A stretch of DNA of 64,000 nucleotides from an uncultured Methanomicrobiales archaeon (GTDB lineage: Archaea; Halobacteriota; Methanomicrobia; Methanomicrobiales; Methanospirillaceae). Positions 56,977 to 64,000 of the stretch are shown here, in pieces. The notes beneath the pieces were generated by a model. It saw only the letters and a list, made by a program, of their open reading frames with translations. It was not told where the DNA came from and made no database searches. The translations under genes and the position numbers were made by a program. Where the stretch lies: the NCBI GenBank assembly GCA_903832665.1, contig CAILCG010000019.1:96770-160769 (forward strand), in the 5' to 3' direction. Numbering within the stretch: position 1 is the stretch's first letter; each line of letters starts with the position of its first letter.

Positions 56977-59055
56977 TCAGCGATCATCCCGGCTGCACCG
57001 GCGCCCGTGGAACTCTTCCCAGCAGATATGCCGGCAGATATTGCCCACCGCCTTGAACGCATCCTCCAGGTCCGGGAAGTTGGGGATACCGGAGTCCCTC
57101 AGGATCCTCAACGGGGTCTTCATGGAATCGCCCCCGATCATGCACCCGACGATCATCTTCTGCGTGCTCTTGGAGAACCGGACCAGCTCGTTTGCCACCC
57201 GGATCGGGTCCGAGATGGCTGATGGGACGGCAATCACGAAGGCGATATCCCAGAGCTCTTGGTTCCGGATCATGACATCGAACGTCCGGGCAAACCGGTC
57301 TGCGCTCGCATCTCCCACCATGTCGATTGGGTTGCGCCGGTTCCAGTCAACGGGCAGGATTGCATCGAGCTCCTTGATTACAATCGGGGGCAATTCTATC
57401 ATCTCGATGCCCATCATCTCTGCGTAATCCGATGACAAAACCGCAAAACCGCCGGCATTGCTGATCACGATCGCACGGATCCCTTTCGGGTACCCTTCCG
57501 ATGAGAGGAGTTCAGCGGTCTGGAACGCTTCCCGCATCGATCGTGCGGGTATAACCCCGGACTGCCAGAACGCCGCCTGGTACACCTCGTAGCTTCCCGC
57601 GAGGGAACCCGTGTGGGATGCGGCCGTCATCTGTCCGATCTTCGAAGAGCCCGCCTTGATAGCAACCACCGGCATCTTCGGCGTCACCTGACGCACAATC
57701 TCCATGAACCGCCTGCCGTTCCGGATCTGCTCGACATACATGATGATCGCTTTTGTTGCGGGATCATCAGCAGCAAAATGAATGTAATCCTCAAACGTGA
57801 GATCCGCCTGGTTCCCCACGCTGATCACTTCGGAAAAACCAATCTCTTCGGGCAGGCTCCAGTCCACCATGGTCGTGATGATCGCCCCGCTCTGGGACAA
57901 GAAGGCAAGATTTCCGGCTTTAGGGGAGACCGGGTCGAAGGTGGTGTTGATGCCCTGGTGCGGGAACATGAGGCCGAGGCAGTTGGGACCCATGACCCGT
58001 ACGCCGTACTGCCGGGCAATGGTGACGACCTGCTCTTCGAGTTCGGCCCCGGCCTCCCCGCTCTCCCGGAATCCCGATGATATAATCACCACGAGCGGGA
58101 TTCCTTTCTTACCCGCCTCCTCCACGATCGACGGAACGACCCGGGCCGGGACAACGACCACCGCTACATCGACAGGTCCGGGAATGGAAGTAAGGGACGG
58201 AAAAGTGGTGCGGCCAAGGATGGATGTGTGTTTCGGGTTTACCGGGTAGAGCGTTCCGGCAAACGAGAGGAGATTGCGGAGGACCGCATACCCAACCTTG
58301 TTGGGTTCTGCCGATGCACCGATAAGGGCGATCGATTTGATGTTGAGCAGTTCCCGGGGAAGGGGACGCGAGGGTTCAATGATCACCGGCACGGCGGCGC
58401 TGTCAGTATAGAACCGGGCATCCACGGCACAAACCCCGTGCTCGTAGAGAGAGACCGGGTTGATATCGAATTCCACGATATCGGTACTCTCCATGAAGAA
58501 GCGGGCAACCATATCGATGAGATTGACCAGCGCCTCCCGGTCCCGGGGAGGGTCGTTGCGAAATCCCCTGATGAGCCGGTACCCGTTCAGCTCGTGGATC
58601 ATCGCGCTGATGTCGGTCTTGGTGATGGGGAGTACCCGGATGGATACATCCCGTATCAGTTCGACCAGGGTCCCTCCCATCCCGATCGTGATCACTTTTC
58701 CAAAGGCCGGATCGATCCTTCCGCCAATGATGATCTCGAGACCCTTTTCGAGCTGCTGCTCGACCATGATCCCGTCGATCGTTGCCGCTGGGTCGAACGC
58801 CCGGACATTACTGAGGATCTTGTCATACGCGCCACGCAGGGTTTCTATGTCCCGGATGCCGGTGATCACCCCCCCGGCGTCACTTTTGTGCACGACCTGG
58901 GGCGAGACAACTTTCAGTACCAGGGGAAAGCCGGTGATATCAGCAGCCGCAACCACTTCCGTGATGGTGGTGGCGAGGGCATACCGGGGAACCGGGACGC
59001 CAATCTTCTGTAACAGTTCATACCCCTGTGCCTCGGAAATACGCTCGCGTGACAT
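56977..59055 (-). CDS. ADP-forming (NDP-forming) acyl-CoA synthetase, beta-alpha fusion
   Basis: Such enzymes interconvert acyl-CoA, ADP and phosphate with acid, ATP and CoA. Residues 1-220 are the ATP-grasp (beta) part: QGYELLQKIGVPVPRYALA, LKVVSPQVVHKSDAGGV, GMGGTLVELIRDVSIRVLPI and VEFDINPV. The CoA-binding Rossmann part follows (IALIGASAEPNKVGYAVLRNLL, VNPKH) and then the ligase domain with the phosphohistidine loop AASHTGSLAGSYEV. GGAGTGGAGCC precedes ATG 59055; the track starts nine codons earlier. It lies 66 bases after the GCS2 gene on the same strand and may share its operon. Acyl substrate unknown. Confidence 0.93.
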   Translation of the reverse strand: MSRERISEAQGYELLQKIGVPVPRYALATTITEVVAAADITGFPLVLKVVSPQVVHKSDAGGVITGIRDIETLRGAYDKILSNVRAFDPAATIDGIMVEQQLEKGLEIIIGGRIDPAFGKVITIGMGGTLVELIRDVSIRVLPITKTDISAMIHELNGYRLIRGFRNDPPRDREALVNLIDMVARFFMESTDIVEFDINPVSLYEHGVCAVDARFYTDSAAVPVIIEPSRPLPRELLNIKSIALIGASAEPNKVGYAVLRNLLSFAGTLYPVNPKHTSILGRTTFPSLTSIPGPVDVAVVVVPARVVPSIVEEAGKKGIPLVVIISSGFRESGEAGAELEEQVVTIARQYGVRVMGPNCLGLMFPHQGINTTFDPVSPKAGNLAFLSQSGAIITTMVDWSLPEEIGFSEVISVGNQADLTFEDYIHFAADDPATKAIIMYVEQIRNGRRFMEIVRQVTPKMPVVAIKAGSSKIGQMTAASHTGSLAGSYEVYQAAFWQSGVIPARSMREAFQTAELLSSEGYPKGIRAIVISNAGGFAVLSSDYAEMMGIEMIELPPIVIKELDAILPVDWNRRNPIDMVGDASADRFARTFDVMIRNQELWDIAFVIAVPSAISDPIRVANELVRFSKSTQKMIVGCMIGGDSMKTPLRILRDSGIPNFPDLEDAFKAVGNICRHICWEEFHGRRCSRDDR

Positions 59056-59121
59056 GGCTCCACTCCTATCAGATGGATACATGCATGAAGGTATTTCAGT
59101 GTTGTGCCGGACAGGGGCGTT

Positions 59122-60234
59122 TTACCGTACCCCGTACGGCTGGTTTTTCTGCAGGCATGCCGCCATATCTGACAGGATGGGAACGATCTCTCCCTCTCTC
59201 TCAACGCGAACTCGCATGAGTTCGGCAAGACTCCCTTCGGTGATCCGCTGCCGGATTACCGGGAGATACCGGCGTTCATCATCGGTTGCATGCCGCCACG
59301 CGATCTCATACAACTTCAGGAGTTCTGGCCTGAGTCCCCGGGTGCCGTCACGGATTGCAGTTTCGGTGAGTGCCAGCAGTGCCCCTGCCTCGGTCTCGAC
59401 CGGCAGGGACCTGCACCGGAGAAGGGAGCGGACGAAGGCACAGACTGCCATGTCCGAGTGGATGCATTCCTGTTCGTCAAGCGCCTTGATCTCCAGGCAT
59501 TTTCTTGAGAACCGGATGATCACCCCGCTCGAATTCAGCCATTCCTCGCAGAGGATACCGGCATCCCGCTCACGCAGTTGGGCAAAGATCCCTTCCTGGA
59601 TCGCATGGTAATCCTCTACCGTCCCGATCATATCCGGGATGATCCCGTGGCAGATCTCCGGTATCTCCTCCTGGTTCTTCCGGTAGTAGAGGAGACGGTT
59701 GTCCATCGAACCGGTCAATCTTCCCTCCACCATGGGTGAGGAAGCGGTAATCGCGATCAGGTACGGGAGCAGGGAGCAGAGACGGTTATACCTCATCACC
59801 AGGTCTTTCCGGCTCCGGTACGAGAGATTGATCTGGAGGGCCTGGATGTTCAGCCAGCCGTGCTGCCGGATGTTGAAGAGCCGGTCATAGACTTCGTAAT
59901 ATTCTCCTTCGTCATGGTCCCAGACCGCAGTCTGGTCCAGCCGCAGGGTCGGATGCATGCCAAGCCCCAGCAGCCGGTACCGGTCGGGAAAGATCCGGTA
60001 AAATTTCTTTATACCTTCGGTAAGCTGGGCTTCCAGGGCCCCGAGATTGTCGGCATGATTCCGGGGAATGATCTCGAGCACCGTCTTCTGGAGTTCCTTG
60101 CCCAGCTTCACCTCCCCAAAGAGGATCTCGCTCTCGTACCGCCCGCAGATTGACCGGAGGATCTCGTCCGAGACCGGCAGGGGATTGAACCCGTGATCAT
60201 TGATGGAGTACTCGTGCTCGGTGCCAATCGTCAT
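59122..60234 (-). CDS. GCS2-family carboxylate-amine ligase (glutamate-cysteine ligase-like)
   Basis: A 370-residue member of the GCS2 (YbdK-like) family, which joins an amino group to a glutamate-type carboxylate with ATP. The N-terminal IGTEHEYSIND, GEVKLGKELQKTVLEIIP, LGLGMHPTLRLDQT, LNIQALQINLSYRSRKDLVMRYNRL and IIRFSRKCLEIKALDEQEC motifs are typical of the glutamine synthetase-like fold. Methanogens generally lack glutathione, so another product is likely. It is the fourth gene of a tightly packed run with an ATP-grasp ligase and a Cys-cluster protein; nine bases separate it from the latter. Confidence 0.87.
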   Translation of the reverse strand: MTIGTEHEYSINDHGFNPLPVSDEILRSICGRYESEILFGEVKLGKELQKTVLEIIPRNHADNLGALEAQLTEGIKKFYRIFPDRYRLLGLGMHPTLRLDQTAVWDHDEGEYYEVYDRLFNIRQHGWLNIQALQINLSYRSRKDLVMRYNRLCSLLPYLIAITASSPMVEGRLTGSMDNRLLYYRKNQEEIPEICHGIIPDMIGTVEDYHAIQEGIFAQLRERDAGILCEEWLNSSGVIIRFSRKCLEIKALDEQECIHSDMAVCAFVRSLLRCRSLPVETEAGALLALTETAIRDGTRGLRPELLKLYEIAWRHATDDERRYLPVIRQRITEGSLAELMRVRVEREGEIVPILSDMAACLQKNQPYGVR

Positions 60235-60243
60235 GATGCAAAG

Positions 60244-60726
60244 CTACCGGGCCCGCGGAATCTCTCCTACTTTATCCGTTTCGGGTTCCTCGATCGCACA
60301 GATCACTGCAAGTTCTTCTTCCGTCAGGTTCTTCACCAGGTGCGTGATGCTCTGCACTGCCAGCTCATACTGCTGCCGGTACGCTTCCGGGATCTCTTTT
60401 AGCAGGCCGACAATCGGACAGATCCGCTCGTGCTTGAGGTAGAGTGCGATCCGGTCGCCGTTCATATCAAAGGTGAACGGGCCGGACCGGCAGGTCTCGG
60501 GTTTGAAGGCATGGATAGAGCATTTGCCATTTTTGGAAAGAACGCATTCCCCGTTCGCCCGAACTTTCAGTCTCCGGTACCCGACCGTTTCAAACATATC
60601 CGGAGAGACCCCGGCATCGGTGAGCCATTGGTAACACGCGGCAGAGACCGGCGGATGGGCCTCATCGCAGCAGTGGCCCCCGCATTCCATACAGATCGTT
60701 TCAGCTCTCAATAACCAGTTTTCCAT
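60244..60726 (-). CDS. YkgJ-family cysteine-cluster protein
   Basis: A 160-residue member of the putative zinc/iron-chelating family: CMECGGHCC near the N-terminus (with DEAHPPVS), CVLSKNGKCSIHAFKPETCRSGPF in the middle and a further cysteine in ERICPIVG. These spaced cysteines probably bind a metal or iron-sulfur cluster. Family function is unproven. It starts six bases after the ATP-grasp gene stop and ends nine before the GCS2 start, so it is an integral operon member and may act on, or assist, the ligases. Confidence 0.85.
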   Translation of the reverse strand: MENWLLRAETICMECGGHCCDEAHPPVSAACYQWLTDAGVSPDMFETVGYRRLKVRANGECVLSKNGKCSIHAFKPETCRSGPFTFDMNGDRIALYLKHERICPIVGLLKEIPEAYRQQYELAVQSITHLVKNLTEEELAVICAIEEPETDKVGEIPRAR

Positions 60727-60732
60727 AAAAAA

Positions 60733-61605
60733 TCACGCCGCAAAAAGGTTTTCTATAATCATCTCGAAGACCCGGGGATAACAGTCGTCCTCCCCGCTCT
60801 CGATCGACGGGTTGTCATTGACTTCAATCACGTATGCATCCTCGTTGTTGTTCTTGATATCCACGCCATACAGTCCCCGGCCGATCGCATTGCCGGCATC
60901 GATTCCCAGCTGGATCACGTGCGGGGGGACGACCTCCGGCGGAACACTCTCCACCCCGCAGTACACGATATGACCATTGACCGAGGCCTGGATCTTGAAC
61001 GTGACCGAAGGGATCGTGTACTTGCAGGCATAGAGGAGCCCGCCATCCAGCACCCCGATCCTCCAGTCATACTTGCTCTCCACGTACTGCTGGACGACAA
61101 TCCAGTCCGAGAGCTTGATGAAGCGGTGGGCGACCTTAAAGAAATCAGCAATATCATTCACTTTCTCGACCCTCATCGAGAAAGAAGTCGAGGGTTCCTT
61201 CACCACCAGGGGCGTGCCGAGTTCATCGAAGAGCTGCGTCACCCGCTCGACCGTCAGCTCCTCCTTGGGTAAGAAGACCGTCTTCGGGAGCGAGACCTTC
61301 TCCTTGATCAGCCGGGAATACATGTTGATCTTGTCTGAGCAGCACCGGATCGAGTCCGGGTCATCGAGCACCGGGATCCCATGGAACCGTGCCATCTGGG
61401 CCGCAAAGTACGTGATATTCAGCGGATCTGTCCGGGCCCGGATAAAGAGGGCATCCATCTTCCGGATCTTGTGGATATCGACCGGGAAGATAAATTTCGC
61501 TGTATGCCCGAGCGTCTCGGCCACATCCCGGCACCGGATCAGGGCATTGAGCTGCTCCGAGTTTGAGAGGGTCTTCCGGTCTACAAAGATCCCGAGCTGG
61601 CTCAT
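60733..61605 (-). CDS. RimK-like ATP-grasp ligase
   Basis: A 290-residue ATP-grasp enzyme that would couple ATP hydrolysis to peptide or amide bond formation. LGIFVDRKTLSNSEQLNALIRC opens the pre-ATP-grasp domain; SRLIKEKVSLPKTVFLPKEE, TPLVVKEPSTSFSMRVEKV (ATP lysine region), IVVQQYVESKYDWRIGVLDGGLLYACKY and YGVDIKNNNEDAYVIEVNDNPSIESGEDD (metal-binding E..N) follow. CAGGAG lies seven bases before the ATG, inside the end of the RLAN-like gene (ATGA overlap). RimK relatives add glutamate or other amino acids to proteins, cofactors or peptides; the substrate here is unknown. Confidence 0.9.
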   Translation of the reverse strand: MSQLGIFVDRKTLSNSEQLNALIRCRDVAETLGHTAKFIFPVDIHKIRKMDALFIRARTDPLNITYFAAQMARFHGIPVLDDPDSIRCCSDKINMYSRLIKEKVSLPKTVFLPKEELTVERVTQLFDELGTPLVVKEPSTSFSMRVEKVNDIADFFKVAHRFIKLSDWIVVQQYVESKYDWRIGVLDGGLLYACKYTIPSVTFKIQASVNGHIVYCGVESVPPEVVPPHVIQLGIDAGNAIGRGLYGVDIKNNNEDAYVIEVNDNPSIESGEDDCYPRVFEMIIENLFAA

Positions 61606-62408
61606 AGGAACTCCTGGTGGCAGAGGTGTGCTTCCAGCAGCGAGCGTTCGGCCTCCGTGAGATGGGAATACCGGGTGGAGGAGATGGACGAGAGGGCATA
61701 GCGTTCACCGTTTCGCACCATCACCAGCTGCATGAGCGGAATGGAGAAGAGTGCATACACCTTCTCTGCCAGCTCTGCGACCGCATCCTTCTGCCCGATG
61801 GTCTTTCCGAAAATTGCGGTACACTGGCAGATATCGGCACCTTCGTCGAGTTTCTGGTAACAGAACGGGTACTTTCCCTTGTTGGTGATATGCTTCACCG
61901 CCTCTTTTGCCGTCTCGCTGTCACTGGCGATGATGAACTCTGAGGTGGTGGCGAAATAGTTGATCCCGTACAGGATCGCCGGGAGGGGGACGTAGCCCTG
62001 GGAGATCTCCCATGCACAGACCGGTATGCCGGCAAGCTCTGCCCGTTCAAGGGAGATGGGCACGACAAATGCATCGATCATTGCACCGGTGGAGGGGAGG
62101 ACCTGCTTTCCTTCCATCTCCATCCGGAGGACCGTATAATAGGAGCCGGTTTTGTAGGAATAATCCTCGCTGATGAGATAGAAACACTCGCCGCGCCGGA
62201 GCATGTACAGCGAATCTTTGTACAGGGTATGGTTCTTCCTGCCGGGGGTTTTTGCCGGAGATTTTATGGATTGACCGGGTGACGACACCGGCGCCGGGTG
62301 CAGTGGTGCTGTCAGGGGGGTGACATCCGGTGCCACGATCGCTGAACCTGCGGTTTGCGTACCGGCTATGGTTTCCGGAAGAGGGGGGTGACCCCCACTA
62401 TCGTTCAT
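61602..62408 (-). CDS. RLAN-like domain protein partnering the ATP-grasp ligase
   Basis: A roughly 268-residue protein with a low-complexity N-terminal 55 residues (Pro/Ala/Thr-rich) and a C-terminal domain beginning LYMLRRGECFYLISEDYSYKTGSYYTVLRMEMEGKQVLPS. This resembles the RLAN domain usually fused to the N-terminus of RimK-like ATP-grasp proteins, here encoded as a separate gene. It also has CYQKLDEGADICQCTAIFG with several cysteines. I chose ATG 62408 because the upstream small ORF's TGA overlaps it (ATGA); the track starts at GTG 62453. Its stop overlaps the ATP-grasp start. The RLAN assignment is inference. Confidence 0.65.
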   Translation of the reverse strand: MNDSGGHPPLPETIAGTQTAGSAIVAPDVTPLTAPLHPAPVSSPGQSIKSPAKTPGRKNHTLYKDSLYMLRRGECFYLISEDYSYKTGSYYTVLRMEMEGKQVLPSTGAMIDAFVVPISLERAELAGIPVCAWEISQGYVPLPAILYGINYFATTSEFIIASDSETAKEAVKHITNKGKYPFCYQKLDEGADICQCTAIFGKTIGQKDAVAELAEKVYALFSIPLMQLVMVRNGERYALSSISSTRYSHLTEAERSLLEAHLCHQEFL

Positions 62409-62638
62409 AAGCCCATCAGCCTGCCGGAAGAGATGGGATAAAAAACCGGGCACGTTGCCTGCGTGCCCTGCACAGCGGCCCGGGATCCGGCAAGGCCCGG
62501 GGTTGAGATATGCAGGCTTCCCGGACGGGTTTGGTACAATTTTTCGTCTGCACCGCGGGTGCAGGAGTGAACTATACCCTCGATAAGATGCACCGGATGG
62601 TGCGCTTCATCGTCATCTTCAGAGAGACAATCGGTCAT
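62405..62638 (-). CDS. Possible small ORF leading the ligase operon
   Basis: A 77-codon frame from ATG 62638 (MTDCLSEDDDEAHHPVHLIEGIVHSCTRGADEKLYQTRP) whose TGA overlaps the RLAN-like ATG by the ATGA coupling pattern. Three cysteines and an acidic N-terminus are present; I recognise no family. GGGGGATTAG lies upstream but somewhat far from the start. It could be a substrate peptide, a regulator or noise. The 242 bases from here to the XRE-CBS gene contain the divergent promoters. Confidence 0.35.
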   Translation of the reverse strand: MTDCLSEDDDEAHHPVHLIEGIVHSCTRGADEKLYQTRPGSLHISTPGLAGSRAAVQGTQATCPVFYPISSGRLMGL

Positions 62639-62880
62639 GGGGAACACTAATCCCCCGATTCGAATAGTGGATTATCGTTGAATAGCTATTAAGAAACGAC
62701 TCTTTAAAGAATTTTGCCCGCAATGCCCGGAAAGAACCCCCGTTCATACGCAACTGTCTCCCCTTTGTCCGGGAATCTCCCATTACCCGTCCGAAACAAC
62801 GCGCAATAGTTCTTTTTGTCACCCGGTCGTGACGGGCCGGGCATAAGATTGATTAATTTCTATAACCATCAGTAATCAGA

Positions 62881-63435
62881 ATGCATATTCCCACTCCCGA
62901 AGAACTTCGTTCGCGCCGCGAATCCCTTGGCCTCAAACAGACCGAACTCGCCCGCCGGGCCGGCATCAGCCAGTCCATGGTGGCGCGGATCGAAGCAGGT
63001 AATGTGGATCCCCGCATCAGTACGCTCAACAAGATCATCGTGGTGCTCAACAGTGCCGAGCCCAAGAAGATCAAGGCCGTGCAGATCATGCACATGCCCG
63101 TTCTCTCGGTCCAGCCACAGGATGCGATCACCCGGGCGGTCGAGATCTTTGAGAAGAACAATATCTCGCAGCTGCCGGTCATTGAACGGGGAGTCCCGGT
63201 CGGCTGCATATCCGAGACGGTCATTGTAAAGGCGATTGAGCAGCAGCGCCTGCACAAGACCCACCTCTTTGTGGTGCGGGACTTCATGGAGCCCGGGTTT
63301 CCCACTGTTCCTCCCGATATGGATGTGGAGACGGTGATCAATATTCTCCAGCAGAATCACGCGGTGCTGGTGGTGGAGGGCCGGATTGTACGTGGTGTGA
63401 TCACCAAACATGACCTGATCTCGCTCATTAACTGA
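62881..63435 (+). CDS. XRE-type regulator with two CBS domains
   Basis: A 184-residue protein. Residues 6-60 are an HTH_3/XRE DNA-binding domain (ELRSRRESLGLKQTELARRAGISQSMVARIEAGNVDPRISTLNKI). Two CBS motifs follow (IMHMPVLSVQPQDAITRAVEIFEKNNISQLPVIERGVPVGCISE and FMEPGFPTVPPDMDVETVINILQQNHAVLVVEGRIVRGVITKHDL), which usually bind adenine nucleotides such as AMP, ATP or SAM. No ribosome site is present, and TTTCTATAA lies about 20 bases upstream, suggesting a leaderless transcript. It is divergent from the ligase operon and may control it. Confidence 0.9.
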   Translation: MHIPTPEELRSRRESLGLKQTELARRAGISQSMVARIEAGNVDPRISTLNKIIVVLNSAEPKKIKAVQIMHMPVLSVQPQDAITRAVEIFEKNNISQLPVIERGVPVGCISETVIVKAIEQQRLHKTHLFVVRDFMEPGFPTVPPDMDVETVINILQQNHAVLVVEGRIVRGVITKHDLISLIN

Positions 63436-63519
63436 TCAGTAATTTTCTTTTTTGCTCTGGAGAAACGCACATGAACGGGAATTCACACCCCAAGCGTGAA
63501 AATCGGTACCCTGTTCAGG

Positions 63520-63900
63520 TGTAATGATGTCCCCCGCCTCAGGGCCTCTCCGAGGCACGGCGGGGCAGGAACATTTTTTAGTCACTAAATCGCCGCACAG
63601 GGAGCCCCATTTTGGGGCGGCGGAGTATATCGTATCTGGGGGTATGGGGGTCTCAACCCCCATCAACATGTATGAACCAAATGATTTTCAGGGGAAATTC
63701 CTGCGGGGAATTGAGAAGTCGCTCTTAGGGCTCGCACACTTCGTGGTTCTTCCCCCAGTCGCTCGGGCATCCCCCTATGGCGATACTCTCTTAAGGGTCG
63801 ACAAAAATTTCTGGGGGGAGAGTGGAGGTCACACTCCTGTATCCCGAAAAGGACTGGCAAGTAAAGGGAAGACGATGATTTCACCGGAGCCATTTTTTTA
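63520..63900. repeat. Dispersed hairpin repeat, copy C
   Basis: This copy matches the window's start: a 31-nt identical block at 63639-63669, the hairpin ATGGGGGTCTCAACCCCCAT at 63644-63663, TTGAGAAGTCGCTCTTAGGG (TTGAGGAGTCACTCTTGGGG in copy A), CACACTTCGTG and GGCAAGTAA. An ORF (63524..63901, 125 codons) spans it, including MGVSTPINMYEP encoded by the hairpin; in copy A the same frame stops soon after INIYEFCFS. The final 100 bases and 63436-63520 show nothing else of note. Confidence 0.68.
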
Positions 63901-64000
63901 ATTTCTGCTCTGTAGAAAACCTAGTCCAAAAGAGATGTACTGACGACCGAAAGATCTAAGGTACAGCGTCTCCTTTTGTTGATTGTGAAGTCAAATCGAA

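Noticed and set aside
63524-63901. 125-codon ORF in repeat copy C as a separate gene
   Set aside because: It follows the repeat, including the hairpin, and the equivalent frame is broken in copy A; no family or ribosome site.
1-64000. CRISPR array to match the Cas6-like protein
   Set aside because: No series of short regularly spaced identical repeats was found by eye; the repeats seen are dispersed hairpins and an in-gene tandem repeat.

Overview
The window looks like chromosome from a hydrogenotrophic methanogen of the order Methanomicrobiales, most like Methanoregula and relatives. The assignment rests on archaeal housekeeping genes (a Cdc48/VAT ATPase, an LSm protein, an archaeal RecJ-like DHH nuclease, RNase Z, archaeal NrdG and ThiC, a cupin-type phosphoglucose isomerase, an ADP-dependent sugar kinase). 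TATA-box promoters, several leaderless-looking starts and a tRNA-Leu without encoded CCA also fit. No methanogenesis gene lies in the window, so the genus is inferred from gene content.

Layout. 0-4 kb: two tandem AMP-forming acyl-CoA synthetase genes, the first broken by an 85-bp deletion and the second with an N-terminal ribbon-helix-helix segment, then tRNA-Leu(CAG). 4-11 kb: secreted and membrane proteins (MscL, an HGSNAT/DUF1624 membrane protein, a lipoprotein), a solitary Cas6-like endoribonuclease, an isochorismatase-family stub, an EamA transporter and adenine deaminase. 11-18 kb: signalling genes, namely a truncated CheW, a broken chemoreceptor with tandem HAMP-like repeats, a wHTH-PAS histidine kinase, CheW and CheR, but no CheA. 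19.8-40.8 kb: a large central-carbon and glycogen region with an HprK-like ATPase, two pyruvate phosphate dikinases, glucan phosphorylase, an ADP-dependent kinase, two GH57 enzymes, a glycogen-synthase-like transferase, phosphoribulokinase, phosphofructokinase, cupin PGI and 4-alpha-glucanotransferase. 41-51 kb: housekeeping (RecJ-like, RNase Z, sugar isomerase, UPF0200 kinase, NrdG, ThiC, Cdc48). 51-54.6 kb: FBPase I, class II aldolase, LSm, a wHTH/Cys-cluster protein and a membrane protein. 54.7-56.4 kb: a REC-like/PAS/PAS/diadenylate cyclase fusion. 57-62.6 kb: a minus-strand operon with an RLAN-like protein, an ATP-grasp ligase, a Cys-cluster protein, a GCS2 ligase and an ADP-forming acyl-CoA synthetase. 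62.9 kb: an XRE-CBS regulator.

Two themes stand out. First, the ATP-grasp/GCS2 operon resembles predicted but uncharacterised peptide or amino-acid ligase systems, and the PAS-linked diadenylate cyclase next to it is an unusual c-di-AMP signalling design; these are the best candidates for new biology. Second, at least eight genes are damaged. Four are in the carbon-storage region: ppdK1, glgP, the GH57 amylase and GH57-DUF3536. Two of those are interrupted only by single in-frame TAG codons. Some lesions lie in homopolymers and may be sequence errors, so read support decides whether this is genuine decay, recoding or assembly noise.

A dispersed hairpin repeat family occurs near both window ends and at 56.8 kb. 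No CRISPR array, rRNA gene or recognisable insertion-sequence transposase was seen.
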